A stretch of DNA of 64,000 nucleotides from Flammula alnicola (lineage: Eukaryota; Basidiomycota; Agaricomycetes; Agaricales; Strophariaceae), in NCBI GenBank assembly GCA_015499995.1, contig JADNRV010000004.1, forward strand, positions 620,001 through 684,000, in the 5' to 3' direction. Each line of letters begins with the position of its first letter. Position 1 is the first letter of the stretch. Position numbers and translations under genes: made by a program. The notes below the pieces were generated by a model, which ran no database searches, was not told where the DNA came from, and saw only the letters and a list, made by a program, of their open reading frames with translations. This document shows positions 1 to 11,890 of the stretch, piece after piece.

Positions 1-1
1 C

Positions 2-3000
2 GCTTTGGCGAAGGAGGCCAAAAAAATATTGAAAAGGAAGGAAAAGGAAAGGAAAACCCAGGAGAAGGAAGAACGGCAGCGCCAGCGAGAAGAGCAAGGG
101 CGCAAAGCAAAACGATTCCCGATTTCAAAGTCAAAGAATGTACATCCAGAATCCTCCTCCAGACGTCCGGATTCACCTACTGAAATGCACGATTACGGGG
201 CTGAGGTTCGTTTTATGGTCCCTTCCTTTCCACGGACTTCATATTGACCTTTCTCAGGTGGATGATAAAGTGCAAGCCTCATCGATAGGTGGATTCTCTC
301 TTGGCGCCTCCTTCCCGGTTGATCAAGCGCGTATCATTCAAGATTATTTTGGCGAGGGTAATGGCTCCGAATCCGAGGTTTGTTCTAATCCATTTTTCTC
401 AAATTTTCATACTCACGCTTCACAGACGGATGATACTCCAGCACACCCAGTTGTCGGTGAAAACCGCAGAGTAGCTCGCGCCTCGTCATCTATATCCGAT
501 CGACCGCACAACTCACAGGAATATTTTGGCGAGGGCGACGAGTTTGAAATGTATGATCAGAATAACTTGCACCCAGTAAACGACGATGTCCTTACGCTCG
601 ATGAGCCTCCGAGTCCATCCATGGACGTCCTGGAAGGCTCCCGTGAAACTACAATCAGAATCGAATCTGATGAGGAGTTATCAGCAGACAATTCAGAGAT
701 CGTGATTGATCTTCTTCCTTCGGAGGAAAGATGCCTGGAGAGAACGATGCCGAAGTCCATGATCCGCCAGTTGGCAGTAAAGGATGCGGCCCCTGTAACA
801 TCTAAAAAGACCAAGCGACGAGTTCGTCCAACCGCCAGTAGTGATAATGATCACGAAGGCCCTCTGCTCCCTGGTCAAACCCGAGTCCAAAAATCAGCCA
901 ATCCTAAAGACGTTAGGGACATTAAAGGAGATTCCGAGAGCGAAATGGAGATTGACCAGGATTCGGATTCCTTCTCTGCGGATTCTTCCAGACCCGCAGG
1001 TCGACATGTCAGGCACAACAGCGACTCTGACTCTGACGTCGTCGAAATTCTAAAATCTTATCGACAGCCGAAACATCTTCAAGTCAATGATCTTGTTAAA
1101 GAAGAAGACGGGTTTTGGTCCGAAGATACATTCGATGACGAAGATATCCAAGAAAATTTCTTTCCCGATGAAGAGACTCGTAAAAGTCGTACAAATGGAC
1201 AGATCACTCGCCTGCAGGATGAAAGCATGATCGATTGGATGCTTACGAGGTCACGAACTATAGGAGGACCCCGCAGGGAGCATAAGCTGTCCAGGTCTAA
1301 TCACCGACAAGCTCGCTCCAGCTCATCGAAATTCAAATTTGACGTAACGACGAGAGGAGCCAGAGGACATGGTCACATGCGACAGACTCTACTTTCTTTC
1401 GATAAAGATGGGGCAACAAAGAAACGGAAGCATCGTCCGGAATCTGGGTCGGCCACCGCGGAAACTGGACGAGGCCGTGCTGGCCCATCGAGGCGAACTT
1501 CGGCTGGAGAGAACCATTCATTTCTGGATAGTGATAGCGACAGTCAGGCTGAAGATTCGGATAACGTACAAGTCATAGAAGGCGAAAAGGATCATGGCCA
1601 GAAGAAATTCACTTGGAAAGAAAAGAAGAAAGCTCGCCGAGAACGAGCGCGACGCAACGGGGTGTGGTGTAATCCATCTAATGGTCAGGCTATCACAACG
1701 GGTATAACACGAGCATATGTTACTGTCGATGTGGAAGATGAGGGTTTCCACCTTGCACTCGCACCAGGCCCTCTTACTCAAGCTCAGCGTGATCACTGGT
1801 CGAAAAGCTTCCGTCCACCACCACCGCCGAAAGCTAATCGCAAGAGTCGGTTGGAAAAGAGGGATGATCATGGTGAAGAGGTACACGACGAGGTCAAGAA
1901 ATCACCGCGCTCAGACCTCTCAAGCGATCTGAATATTCCTCTCCTGCATGCGGGGAAAAGTTTTGGAGACTCCACGTATATCAGCAAAGGCTGGCTCTAC
2001 GAATTGATCAACGTTGCTTCTACCGCCCAAGATCCCGTTCTACCCCCTCCGACTACATTGCTGGGATTCTCGTTGGACCCAGCGATGGGCCTAGAAGGCT
2101 TCTGCTTATTACTGCCGCGTATATCAGATTCTCTGTTCGAATTCGCCACCGGTCTTCCAGATCCAGACGACGAAACGTTGAAAACACAGTGGATAGCCTT
2201 AACACATTATGTTTCTCAACTTGTCTCATGGTATTTGAAGGACGGTGAGGAGAAAGAATCTATCACCTTGCGCAAAGCCGTGGAGAAAGAGGTTTCTCGA
2301 CTAGTCGAGCAAGTCGAAAAACACTCATTTACCTTTATAGACGCTCCTGTCCTGGTACTTGGTTGGTTCGCGGTCGAAATGTCTGCCCGCTTTGGACGTC
2401 AAATTCAACCACCGTCTGCGACAGAAATCATGACCCGACCTTTGAAAGGTTCATCCATCCTCCTTATAAATCTCCTGCTTCAATTTGGTCTCCGGAAAAC
2501 GATGGACCCTCTTCAAAATGGTTCAGATTTGGACGGAACAATGGAGTCTCATTACGCAGCCGAGCTCTGGGTTTGCTTGATCCATGTTTTGAGCAACTGC
2601 AGTCCAAAAGATGGGACCAGCAAGCAAAAAATTCACCCTTTCTGGTCCATCTTGTTGGAGGTTATCCACTTACGCACTCAAAAGGATAATCTGATGACCC
2701 CTTTCCATGCCAGTGAAGATACTTGGTTTACCGTCTTCTCACTTTGTGCCCTCTCGCAGTTTTCGCAGCATGGCATGACCGTCGGACAACCTCGTCTTCC
2801 TGCCTGTTGGGATTCTGTCGTATTTGCCCTCAAAAGGATTCGCTTGACTGTAAACAATACAGATACCGACGACAGCGTCGCGAGACAACGCGATAAATAT
2901 GTGGCAATGGTGACAGTCCGATGCATGCACTTGCGGGAACGTTGGCAATGGAAACTCGACGGCGCCTCTGCGATGTTTAACGCATTAGCGGATATTTTCA

Positions 3001-5104
3001 GAAGTCGAAAATTTGCCAATCTCTTGCATGAAGTGGACAACAGCGACTTTCCAGAGTTTTTCAGGCTCGCGAATTGGGATCTTCTCAAGTCTTACGATCC
3101 CAAAGACACCGCATACACGGTCTTTTTGAAGCTCATCGTCCAAGCCGCTCGTGAAGACGCATCGTACAATGAGCAAAAGCCATCACCTAAGGTCAAGAAG
3201 TTACTATCGCTTGCAGTACCGTTGGGATCGCTTTCTTTTTCCAAAGCCACCTCGAGTAACAAACACGATTTATCGATGTTTTACAATCGCCTCTCTGCTG
3301 TTGCGATTGCAGTCGACCTGGATATCAGCGAATATGATGACCGAACATTGAAGGCACGCAATTATATTCCATTTGCAAATGCGGATGTTACGATGCGCTG
3401 TGCTGTTATACGCGGCGTCACTCGTTGGTCTATCTTGATGATCGCCCGCGGCGTCAAGCTGAAGGCGATGTTGGATTGGATCGAGGAAATCACCAAGGTT
3501 GTGGAAATGGAACTCAAAAAATATTCTTCCTCCGAGCCCGCTTCCTCTCAGACCAGCAATGCCACAGATCCAGCGAGAGTCAAGGAAAAAGGTCGCCTTG
3601 TGCTCTTTACGAACATTCTCTTAGGCTCTGTAAGGCAAATCATCGAATCCTACGTCAAATTTGCTCGTTACCCAGAGCCTGCATTACTGGGTAAGAGTAT
3701 TCCTCTTCTGCTTCATTCATCGACTCAATACCGTGTCATGTAGCGGTCCTTAAACCTGTACTCACGTCATGGATCCTCAGGGAGGACGCAGTGAAGATTG
3801 AGTTCGGTCGGCTAGCTAAGGCAATTTTCAAGGCAAGAGCTATAGCCCTACCGCCACCACCTCGTCCTCCCCTACAGGCACCCACTATCGACGACGAAAG
3901 TCAAGAAAGTCAAGACTTTGGGATGGATGATTTCAATGGCCTGGATTGGAGCAACATTGATCTTCCTGAAGCTCTTGTGGCCACTCCCAATCCTACCACG
4001 GCCCTTGGCCCCTCGACCAACACTTCCAATGACGACGCTTTGAGACATGTGAGCTCTCTTCATTCTCTTTTTCTTACGGCAAGTACTTACCTAACGGCTC
4101 CTAGGCCCTTGAAACCACTCGTTTCAGATGGATTATACGTCCGTTTCTTAGTCCCTGTCTCCAACCGCCTCCCGATGGTGTTCCGCGTAAATTGCATGAA
4201 GGCGAATGTGACATGTGGGTGCGCTTGTGGTTGTGTTGCGGCAGCCTTGAGCCTCAAGAGGACAAGGTAGGAGGAAGCTTTGTTATCTTTCTTTGCTCAG
4301 GACTTACGTCACATTTATCAATTGCAGTGGTCTACTTGCCTTCGCCTGCTTGATAAGATGCTTGAAGGCACGACCGATGAACATTGGACTCGCAGGGTAC
4401 AGTTGAGTATCATGTACCAAGTATTAAAGCTTGACCCTATGGCGTACATGGTATGGTTATTTCCCTGCTTAGTCGATTGTAGTCTAATTTTTCTTTAGAA
4501 CATGACAGATCGTGCCATTGAAGTGTTCCTATTTGCCTTGGTCTCGGACTCCGTCATACTGGAGAAGGAATATGTTGCACTGCTGCTCTCCATCGCCGGC
4601 CTCCGACATCCGCTACTTCATGGCGCAACATGTCTGCCTGGTCGAAATGAAGCTTCAGGGGATTTTGAATTTTCTTCAGAACAATTTTTGGAGCTTCGAC
4701 TACCTCTCTTGCAAGGTGGGTTTTGTCTGTTTACCCCCCAAGAAGCTACTAACACGTCGTTCAAGTTATTTTCCGAAACCTGAATACCTCCCTCCGAATG
4801 GAGCTTGGAGGGAACCTTGACGTGGCCCTCGATAACGAGAAATATATCTCATTCTCCATCACAATGTTTTCTAAAATGCGTAATAGCCTTGCGGTGAGTG
4901 TTCCAAGGAGTTTGCATCTCTCCTTCTTGAACTCATTTTTCGTCGACCTCGCAGGTACTGCAAGGAACCCAGAAACGCGAATCATACCAGGAGTTCTGCC
5001 ATCACGTTTTCGCCGCGTTTCAGGAAAATGCAGAACTTTCCATGCACAAACGATTCGAATTTTGGACAGGCACTTGGGGACCAGGACTCACAAACCATGC
5101 TTGA
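2..5104 (+). CDS. mus7: Mms22/Mus7-family DNA repair protein, 5' end outside window
   Basis: Exons: <2-205, 258-377, 426-3690, 3744-4048, 4105-4266, 4328-4450, 4499-4715, 4766-4893, 4955-5104. Phases agree throughout and give about 1,557 residues inside the window. The reading frame is open to the left edge, so the start lies upstream. The first part is very charged and probably disordered, with Lys/Arg/Glu runs and Ser/Asp/Glu stretches. A helical region follows (around FLLLPRISDSLFEF and FVYAPVLVLGWF-like segments, here FIDAPVLVLGWFAVEM). The C-terminus, with VFLFALVSDSVILEKEYVALL and ELRLPLLQVIFRNL, resembles the conserved end of fungal Mus7/Mms22. In yeasts that protein works with the Rtt101/Mms1 ubiquitin ligase in repair of broken replication forks. 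The 48-nt intron 378-425 is in frame and could be retained. The motif YFGEG occurs twice near the start (about 344 and 521). Family assignment is from memory of the family pattern. Confidence 0.75.
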
Positions 5105-5653
5105 AGGCGACTGTACTATTGTTGTATTTGTAATGTATAGCATTTCTTGTCATTACCCTTTGGAAAGGACACATTATCACAGTCCAGGATTAATTTACAC
5201 CCTATGTATATAAAGAAATGGTCACGCTATGGAGGGGCTCGAAAGAGAAAGACCTTAGAAGGCGGACTCGGACCAGCAGCCGAAAGAGGACGATTCCGGT
5301 GGTCCGTGGTGACAGAAGAAAGAGGCTTATTTGATAATTCTTCGTGCTCGATTTCTTACTACTAGTCTGCCAATTCCGCAGTTCACTTACATGTACAGTT
5401 CTGCGAGAAGGCGCGAGCGGCGCAGAAAGAGATTGTTTTGGAGTTGCGAGCCCGACTGGTGACTGATGGGGTACGCGACAAGCTTGTTTTAGTTCCTCTT
5501 CCGCCTCAAGCTCACCCCTCCTTGGCCAAGGACCCATAAAGTTGTACTTGGATGAACTACAATGTCTTCAATAACCCCCCAGTTCTTCGTCTCCTGTATC
5601 TATGTCCCACATTCCAATTTCAACTGCCAGGCCAATCTCACTCTTGAAAGAGA
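5105..5653. other. Intergenic, no supported gene
   Basis: This holds the 3' flank of the repair gene and the upstream region of the DUF6699 gene. A minus-strand open frame at 5202-5537 has no recognisable family features and no convincing splice pattern, so it is not called. Confidence 0.5.
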
Positions 5654-7005
5654 ATGGCTTATAGTCAGAACCCGTCGATGAACCATGCCCAACAGGAGAA
5701 TCCTGACATATCATCTAGGTATGTAAGTGAAATTTACTCGCCGTAACTCCTCACTGAACCCATTGTTCCCTAGCTGGCCTATTGAGTGAGTTGCTCGTGC
5801 CACTCATCGTTTCCTTCATGTCCTTATATTATGGCCCAATTTCAGAACGTATCCTTCCTGGGGACTTCCTATGCACGACACACGCTTCTTGTCTCATCTC
5901 ATCTTCCCTCCTGTGATAAACGCAAATCCTACCTATGCACCCCAGTGGTCGGCAGCGCCCTATTCCGTCTACGTTAATGACATGTATCCATCTCGCCCCC
6001 AATACGCTGGAAGGCCTGGGGCTTGGGCTTCGAGTACAAGGCGTAGATCTCACCAACAATCACTCGGGCGCCATTCTGGGAATTATCATAGCCGCTCTTT
6101 ACCTTGGCCGGTTTATCATACTTATCGGAAGTCCTTGTATCCTCGAACTTCTGAGCAGTCATCGGCTCTCAGTCCCATCCACCTCACGCGAAAGCCCCGA
6201 GATTGGAGAGGAAGTTATAAATCTCCATCCAAGGGCGGTCTCGGAAAGTATCTGAGTAGGATAGGATCCATAATCCCACGTACGTGTTCATTTTATATGG
6301 AGACGAATGTTCACGATATTAACCCTTTCCGCTGCAGGGAGTCCTTCGTTCCATTCCCGTTTTCGCCTCAACCCCATAATTTCTCACCATCCAAATCGGT
6401 CTATTTCCCTGATTTACGACCTTCGTGTAAATCCAACGACTGGATATGATCTCCGATTCCAGTCCTCGAAGCGTTCGCCAAATGCTGTCGATTTATACCA
6501 GTTGGCAACCTCTCCCCCAACTTCGCGCCTCCTCATTTGGCACAACAAGCTACCCTGGTATATCAAGGTCGAAGCAAGCAACCCGAACGGGGTAACGGTC
6601 CAAGATGTGCTTCTCGGAATTTACGAGGGCCTGAGACGTCCTATTGGTCATCACGAATATTACACCGTCGAGCTAACCCCAGAAGACCGCGAGATGCTCG
6701 GTTTGGTATTCCAGAAACGATGTCGTGGGGACCCTGATGAGATATCCGGAGGAGTTCGACGTGTCGATTTCTTGCGGGGAGAAGTTCGCTTTATTGGTCT
6801 AACTCGCCGTCGGAATGGGACGTGGGAGATGAGGACCACAGTGCCAGAACATCAGAGAATGACAATTGTGGGTGTTTCTTTCTACATGCTTGATTTTGGC
6901 AGCACATTCATAATCGATTTCAGGACTAATGATTATATGATCGTACTAAGCGCGAACCAGGTAGGCACAAGGCGTAGTGTAGTTGAACGTTTGTTGAATT
7001 TATGA
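5654..7005 (+). CDS. DUF6699-domain protein with a 12-nt microexon
   Basis: Exons: 5654-5718, 5774-5785, 5846-6279, 6338-7005, giving 392 residues. The ATG at 5654 starts MAYSQNPSMNHAQQ. The N-terminal half is rich in Pro, Tyr, Ser and Arg and is probably disordered. The C-terminal part (about residues 215-385) matches DUF6699, a domain common in mushroom-forming fungi. It includes ISLIYDLRVNPTTG, LIWHNKLPWYIKVEASN, VTVQDVLLGIYEGLRRP and EYYTVELTPEDREM. Its function is unknown. The second exon is only 12 nt (codes for part of SWPIE) and lies between a TAG acceptor and a strong GTGAGT donor; skipping it keeps frame but loses the join to TYPSWGLP. The gene is tail-to-tail with hsk3. I found no phase-compatible intron in 6860-6925, so that stretch is read through. 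Confidence 0.75.
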
Positions 7006-7276
7006 ATGAGAGCTGTGCTGCTCATAACATATGGGCCCCCCTCGACACTCAGATGAGAACGAGCACACATACGAAGACCATGCAATAAGGGGGTGGTGAA
7101 TCCGTTGAATTCAGAACTGTGGGAAAGTTGAGGACAATTCGCAAGTTTTCATTCAGCCCAAATATCGGGCAGACTCTCGATTGAGTGAGCCATTAGTCCC
7201 TCGAGCGTGAGGAGACGAGGATGTGCATGTCAATGGTTTCCCTTTTCATCGTGCGCCTATACAGCAACATGATAAC

Positions 7277-7659
7277 TCATTTCAGAATAGTTCTCAAAAA
7301 ATAAAATAAGCAAAAGCGCACAGCAGCCTTCTTGTCCTGTTTTGGTTCTGCGACCACATTTTCTTCTCCTTCCTCCTCAGGGTTCAACTGCGCTGCAACT
7401 GTCATGAACCTGCATACAATAGCCAATCAATCTCAACATTTCCCTATTCTGAAGCCAGACGACGATCAATAACTCACTTTGCTGCATCCAACCCAGCGAA
7501 AATTCTCATCGCGTGCAGATCGACCTGGAGCTGTTCGCACAAGTCGGCAGTCTGGCTTATCGCTCGGGAGGTCCTTCCCAGGCTCATAGCGAGCTGGGCG
7601 TAGAGCCTTTCCTTGGTTTGCGTGGCATTTGTGGGCACGGCATTGCCACTATTGATCAT
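7277..7659 (-). CDS. hsk3: DASH complex subunit Hsk3
   Basis: Two exons, 7659-7478 and 7409-7277 (intron 7477-7410), give 104 residues. The protein has KERLYAQLAMSLGRTSR followed by heptad-like helix and then AAKFMTVAAQLNPEEE. This fits the small helical Hsk3 family, whose members end in a conserved FM(A/T) motif. Hsk3 is one of ten subunits of the DASH/Dam1 complex, which couples kinetochores to spindle microtubules. The family is usually about 60-100 residues long, so the length fits. The ATG at 7659 is chosen because it is the first Met before the conserved helix; the frame continues upstream without another good start. The conserved FM motif falls just after the intron, so an intronless prediction would miss it. 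The C-terminal tail is acidic, then hydrophobic (FCLFYFLRT). Confidence 0.85.
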
Positions 7660-7944
7660 CTTGAACCCGGAACGTGTGGAGGAAAATGAGCAGGAACTGT
7701 ACAGCTTGCGAAGATGGTGGTTCGAAGTCGCGTCGCGCGTCTGCACTTTCTTTACCACGTGACATGATGACGCGTAAACGAATGCATGTGTGCAGAGGCG
7801 CTTACAGCTTTCTGTCATGAAGTGTAACTGCCACAATATTAATGCTGTTGCACATGTTGAACTCAACGGTGGATTGTCGACGTTTTCGCCACCTCTTCGC
7901 TCCTGCTCCGAATCTGTCAATGTCTCAACTGCTTTGAACAAGTC

Positions 7945-8115
7945 ATTCTCGCCTTCTGACCTATGTCACCCAATGCCCGCTTTCTGCAGCGTATGGAAGA
8001 GTCGCGATAAATCGAATAGATCTGTCCTCCGTATGGCGGAAATCCTTCCGTTCAAACCCAAGCTAGTACACCGATTAAACGCTCTCCTATGGCCAGGCCA
8101 GAAACTGGAATTCCC
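7945..8115 (+). pseudogene. Degenerate PAH-domain gene fragment
   Basis: Translated in one frame this segment gives KSRDKSNRSVLRMAEILPF then KPKLVHRLNALLWPGQKLEF. That is closely related to the PAH domain of the zinc-finger gene at 18445-20756 (there RSIFRMAEILRFKPKLVQG, LFPGQKLEC). By eye the nucleotide match is roughly 80 percent over about 165 bp. The match begins inside what is the intron of the intact gene (the tract before and through the CACCCAAG acceptor), so this is a DNA-level copy rather than a retrocopy. The acceptor dinucleotide has changed (CAAG to CAAT), the similarity ends abruptly after GQKLEF, and no zinc finger or downstream module follows. It is therefore called a pseudogene fragment. 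Confidence 0.75.
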
Positions 8116-11100
8116 TTTATATAATCCTTTGAGGGTACCCTCCGTCGGATGTCTGCTCTGCGTGTTCCATTTCTGTCTACCTAAAAAGTTTAGCTTGAGT
8201 TTGGCAGCCATCCATCGTCGTGGTGATTTCAGGCGGCTTACATGCTGGATGTAGCACGGCAGACGCCGAGGCGCCAATTACATAAAGGGTCTGCGCCACA
8301 AGCGCTCAACGTTCAACATGCCAATTCTCAAACTCTGCAATGACAAATTGTAATTTGCTTTCCCAAACAATGGCGCATTGTCCCTTATGTAACGATGATG
8401 CCTCGTCCCTTCGCCGATCGTATGTATTCTCTTTGAAAAATATGCGTTGTATAGATCTGCCTTAAGTACCCTCTTGAGCGCCTATTTATTTAGTGGACTG
8501 CAATGCGGCGATCCGGACTCGGACAGGCGCTTGCGGGCTCGACACCAGGCTGCTCGACTGCTCGCCTAAATATTTACATTTATGTCGCTTTTGAAACTTG
8601 TGAGGTTGAATGAAACGGAATCTTTAGGTTTTTACTTTTTCACCTCGGTATCAAAAGTTCAGTCTCTATGCGAAATCCTACATAGCTCTGCAGAAATTCA
8701 AGAACCGCAATCGGAAGGTGAGAACTTACCCTAGGAATGAAAAAATACAGTAGCCTCACTTAGGCTTGTCAATCACTTGCCAGCAGCGGCGACTTAGGGG
8801 CTCTAACAAGTCTGCGAGCGTAATTATGAACCTCAAGGAAAACCGATATATACATTAACCGGTTACCCGTCGCTCCCGCTACTTAACAGCTATTCCAGTC
8901 GCGCGTGAAGCAATGTCGGCGAAACTGGATGCGGAATGTGGAGAAACAAGGTAGGTATGGGGTAATACATCGATGCCATTCGATCGGTGTCAATCGCTCG
9001 TCTATCGACGTATTCATTAATATTGCAGGTATTTTGGTTCTACATCATCATGAACTTCTCCCCGGCTTGGCGTGGACGCGGGGTCGGGATAGATTAATTT
9101 AACACTGGGTCACGGTACTACTGCCAGCATGCATTGCTTGGAAACTTTAAGTACTGTATATTTAGGATTTGCCTCGTTCTCAGTGATAAGGAGAGTAATT
9201 ATGCTCATAAGTGGTTTTGATTCTATCACAATCACGAATATGTGATTGCGGTGGTATTGCAATATTAATATGACAGGGGCCCGGGGGCGAAGTAAGTAAG
9301 AGTAAGTAGTAGTACTGTAGTTGAGGCTGCTCCACGCGCGTGTACTAACTCAGGTTGCCAGTGGATGGTTACTCTATAAAAAACGGTCCACTTCGGTGGG
9401 TAAGTAGCGAAAGCGGAGCGCGTACTTAGCGCATGTGACCGAATCGCGGTGAAAGGGCAAAGTGTGCATGGAGTGGTATAGGCAGACGGTGTTCATTACT
9501 TGCTGCGCATATGTTGACATTGCATGATCAAGTAAGTAGTGCAGATCAACATCCTGTAAAGCAAGGTGGTTTAGTAAGGGATAATTGGACCAGGAAATGG
9601 TTCACATACCAATCCCACGAATCACGATCGTCGACGGTGATTAATTGATTATCGATTAATTGTGTGGGCGTTTTGAGATGCGCATCATGAGGAGGAAACG
9701 AGGAATGACCTGAAGCCTAAGGAAGTCCTAGGGTCTTGCTCTCGTGATCTCGACCTGAGTTCACCGCTGTCCAGTGCGAAATTAATATTAAATGACAGGG
9801 AGATCAATCCGACTGGGAGTCATGGAGTTCACGCTGCTTCTGGGATGATGGTATTGATAAAAATTAAAATCGATTGACTAGGAAGTCCGAAACAGTAGAA
9901 ATCGATTTGTGTGCGTGTTATCGTTGAGAGTCAAGTAAAATGGTGTCAAGTTGACGCGTTAACGGTTCTGGGAACTCAGACCCAGCTGGAGGCCTGACTC
10001 GGGAGATCCGGGAGTGGACTTGAATGAATGGCTGCGAGACTCGAGTGTGCTCGAAATTCGAATGGGTGGTTTCCACTTACTCAGTGTGGTCTCCATTGAC
10101 TCAGTGTGGTTTCCTTCCATTGACTCAGACAGAAGCGACCACTGAAAGAATTCGGAACGACGGCGATCTTGGCGTCGAATATTATGTTCCGTCTTGAAGT
10201 GTACTTTTACTGACAGCAGTGCTTTGACGGTGACTGCGGTTGCGGGGATTTCCGGTACCGCTGAAGTTGACAGGCATGTGTGTTAAGCGACGCTAAGAGT
10301 TTGTCCGATGGGCTTGTATGAGTCCTGAATATATAGGCCCTCTACGGACCCGAAAGAGTCAACCTAGGTCAGACCGAACCACGAGTGCATGCGTGCCGGC
10401 GGGGTGTTGAAGCGAACTTGAAGTGAAGAGAGAGAGCGTGTACAATACACAGACAGAGGCGAAATGTAAAGCGGCAAGCCAGACCCAGGGTCGATGATCG
10501 TCGGTAGTGGGCAATGGGCGTGGCACATCGATGAACATGAGACGGATCATGAGGTCAGTTCGAACCAGGCCTTCGAACTTCGAGAATTCGAAAGAGGTCG
10601 TGTGCGTGCGTGGGCTGGGAATTGGTTGAGAAGTTTTGTGGCTACGGTTGTTACTACTTGTCGCACGACCGTAAATTGGACGTGATGTTTGAGCGGACTC
10701 GAGTAAGTGCATACATGGTGGACTGCGGGAGGGTCGGGGTTGTTGGCGTTGGGCGTTGATAATGTGATGAATTGATGATGCTGGTGGAGAGAAGGTGGGA
10801 TATGGGTTCTCTGAGCTCAAGCAATTGCAAGAGCAGGTATGTGTTGGAAATTTGGAATCTTTCAAGAAGACTTCTGAAGTTTTTGTGCGCATGGTGTTGT
10901 GTGGCGACTAAGCTTCGCTGTGTGCCTGCCTCGCGCTGCGCCGGCGATCTGGGCAATCATGATCATTCTCGATCACACATGTCGGGTTTTCGATGAAGAT
11001 GAAGATGATCGGCCTGGTGAAATAGGTGGAATATCATGTGTAAGAGACATCAGGTAATTTAGATTAGATGAGATAACGATGGGGGGTTCAGCGAGTCGGG

Positions 11101-11890
11101 CCAAAGAGGCTCTTCGAGACCTTTTCATTGTGGACGTGGTGACATCTTCGAGGCATATGACAGCGGTGGTTTGGGACATTATCTCCTGTTTGAGAGGTGT
11201 TCTGCGTTGCGTGCTTGAAATAAGGTCTGGTTCACAAGGCTTGAAGGTGCAATTCGGCGACGTTATTACGTGTGAAGGACGGAGGATAGCGATGGATTAT
11301 AATCGATATCGGAATATGCAGTGGACTCACGCGTGCAAGGACAATGGGCACGAGCAAATGGGTCAAGATGTTGCATCGTGGATGGCTAGGCGAGAAGTCG
11401 CGCGTCGGTAGAGGGATGGATATGAGACAAATCGAATGTCACAAGACCGGGGGTTTTGAGAAAAAGAGGCCTTGAGGCCACCATGAAGGATGTATATTTA
11501 TTTTTGCGGCCCCGGTAATCTGTTAGTTGGAGGTGAAGCGTGGTATCCTCTGATAGTTCAAATGACAAAGTGTGAGGTGGATGCACTTTAACGGCGCCCT
11601 GGATGAATGGTTGCGAGTTACCTAATGGAGTAAAAAAAATGTGGATTTTTCATCAAAAGGCAAAAATTGGATTTCGTTGCTCTTTCCTCTTTCCTCTGTC
11701 TGGCCTTGCTAGGGCAGCAGTACTCGCCTCCTCCTCTCCAACTCATCCACCCTGGATTCTCAATCCTCCTCATGTTTAATACACAACACAAATGCACAAA
11801 AATCGTCTTCTCAGTCAGTCTCATCTCCTGCCTCTTTTTACATCCTGCCTCACATTTTTCCTAGTGCATACAGTACAAACAGCCTCTTCC
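8116..11890. other. Long intergenic region upstream of the acidic protein gene
   Basis: About 3.8 kb without a gene that I can support. It contains short direct repeats (AGTAAGTAG near 9290-9330), a threefold repeat carrying TGACTCA at 10066-10128, and several unremarkable open frames of 60-180 codons on both strands that lack splice logic or recognisable domains. It probably includes a long promoter or 5' leader for the gene starting at 11891. A non-coding RNA cannot be excluded. Confidence 0.5.
10066..10128. repeat. Threefold direct repeat with TGACTCA sites
   Basis: Three consecutive units of about 20-23 bp: GTGGTTTCCACTTACTCAGT, GTGGTCTCCATTGACTCAGT, and a third starting GTGGTTTCC at 10106 and ending TTGACTCAG. 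Two units carry a perfect TGACTCA (10097-10103 and 10121-10127), which is the consensus of Gcn4/AP-1 type bZIP factors; the first carries the variant TTACTCA. A regulatory role is inferred from the motif only. Confidence 0.55.

Noticed and set aside
4512..4820. Alternative frame in the Mms22 gene reading YFMAQHVCLVEMKLQGILNF
   Set aside because: It looked conserved at first, but it leads to an immediate stop after the next intron. The other frame continues through VIFRNLNTSLRMEL with correct phase.
10540..10610. GTTCGAACC-like words as a tRNA T-arm
   Set aside because: No matching acceptor stem or anticodon arm nearby.
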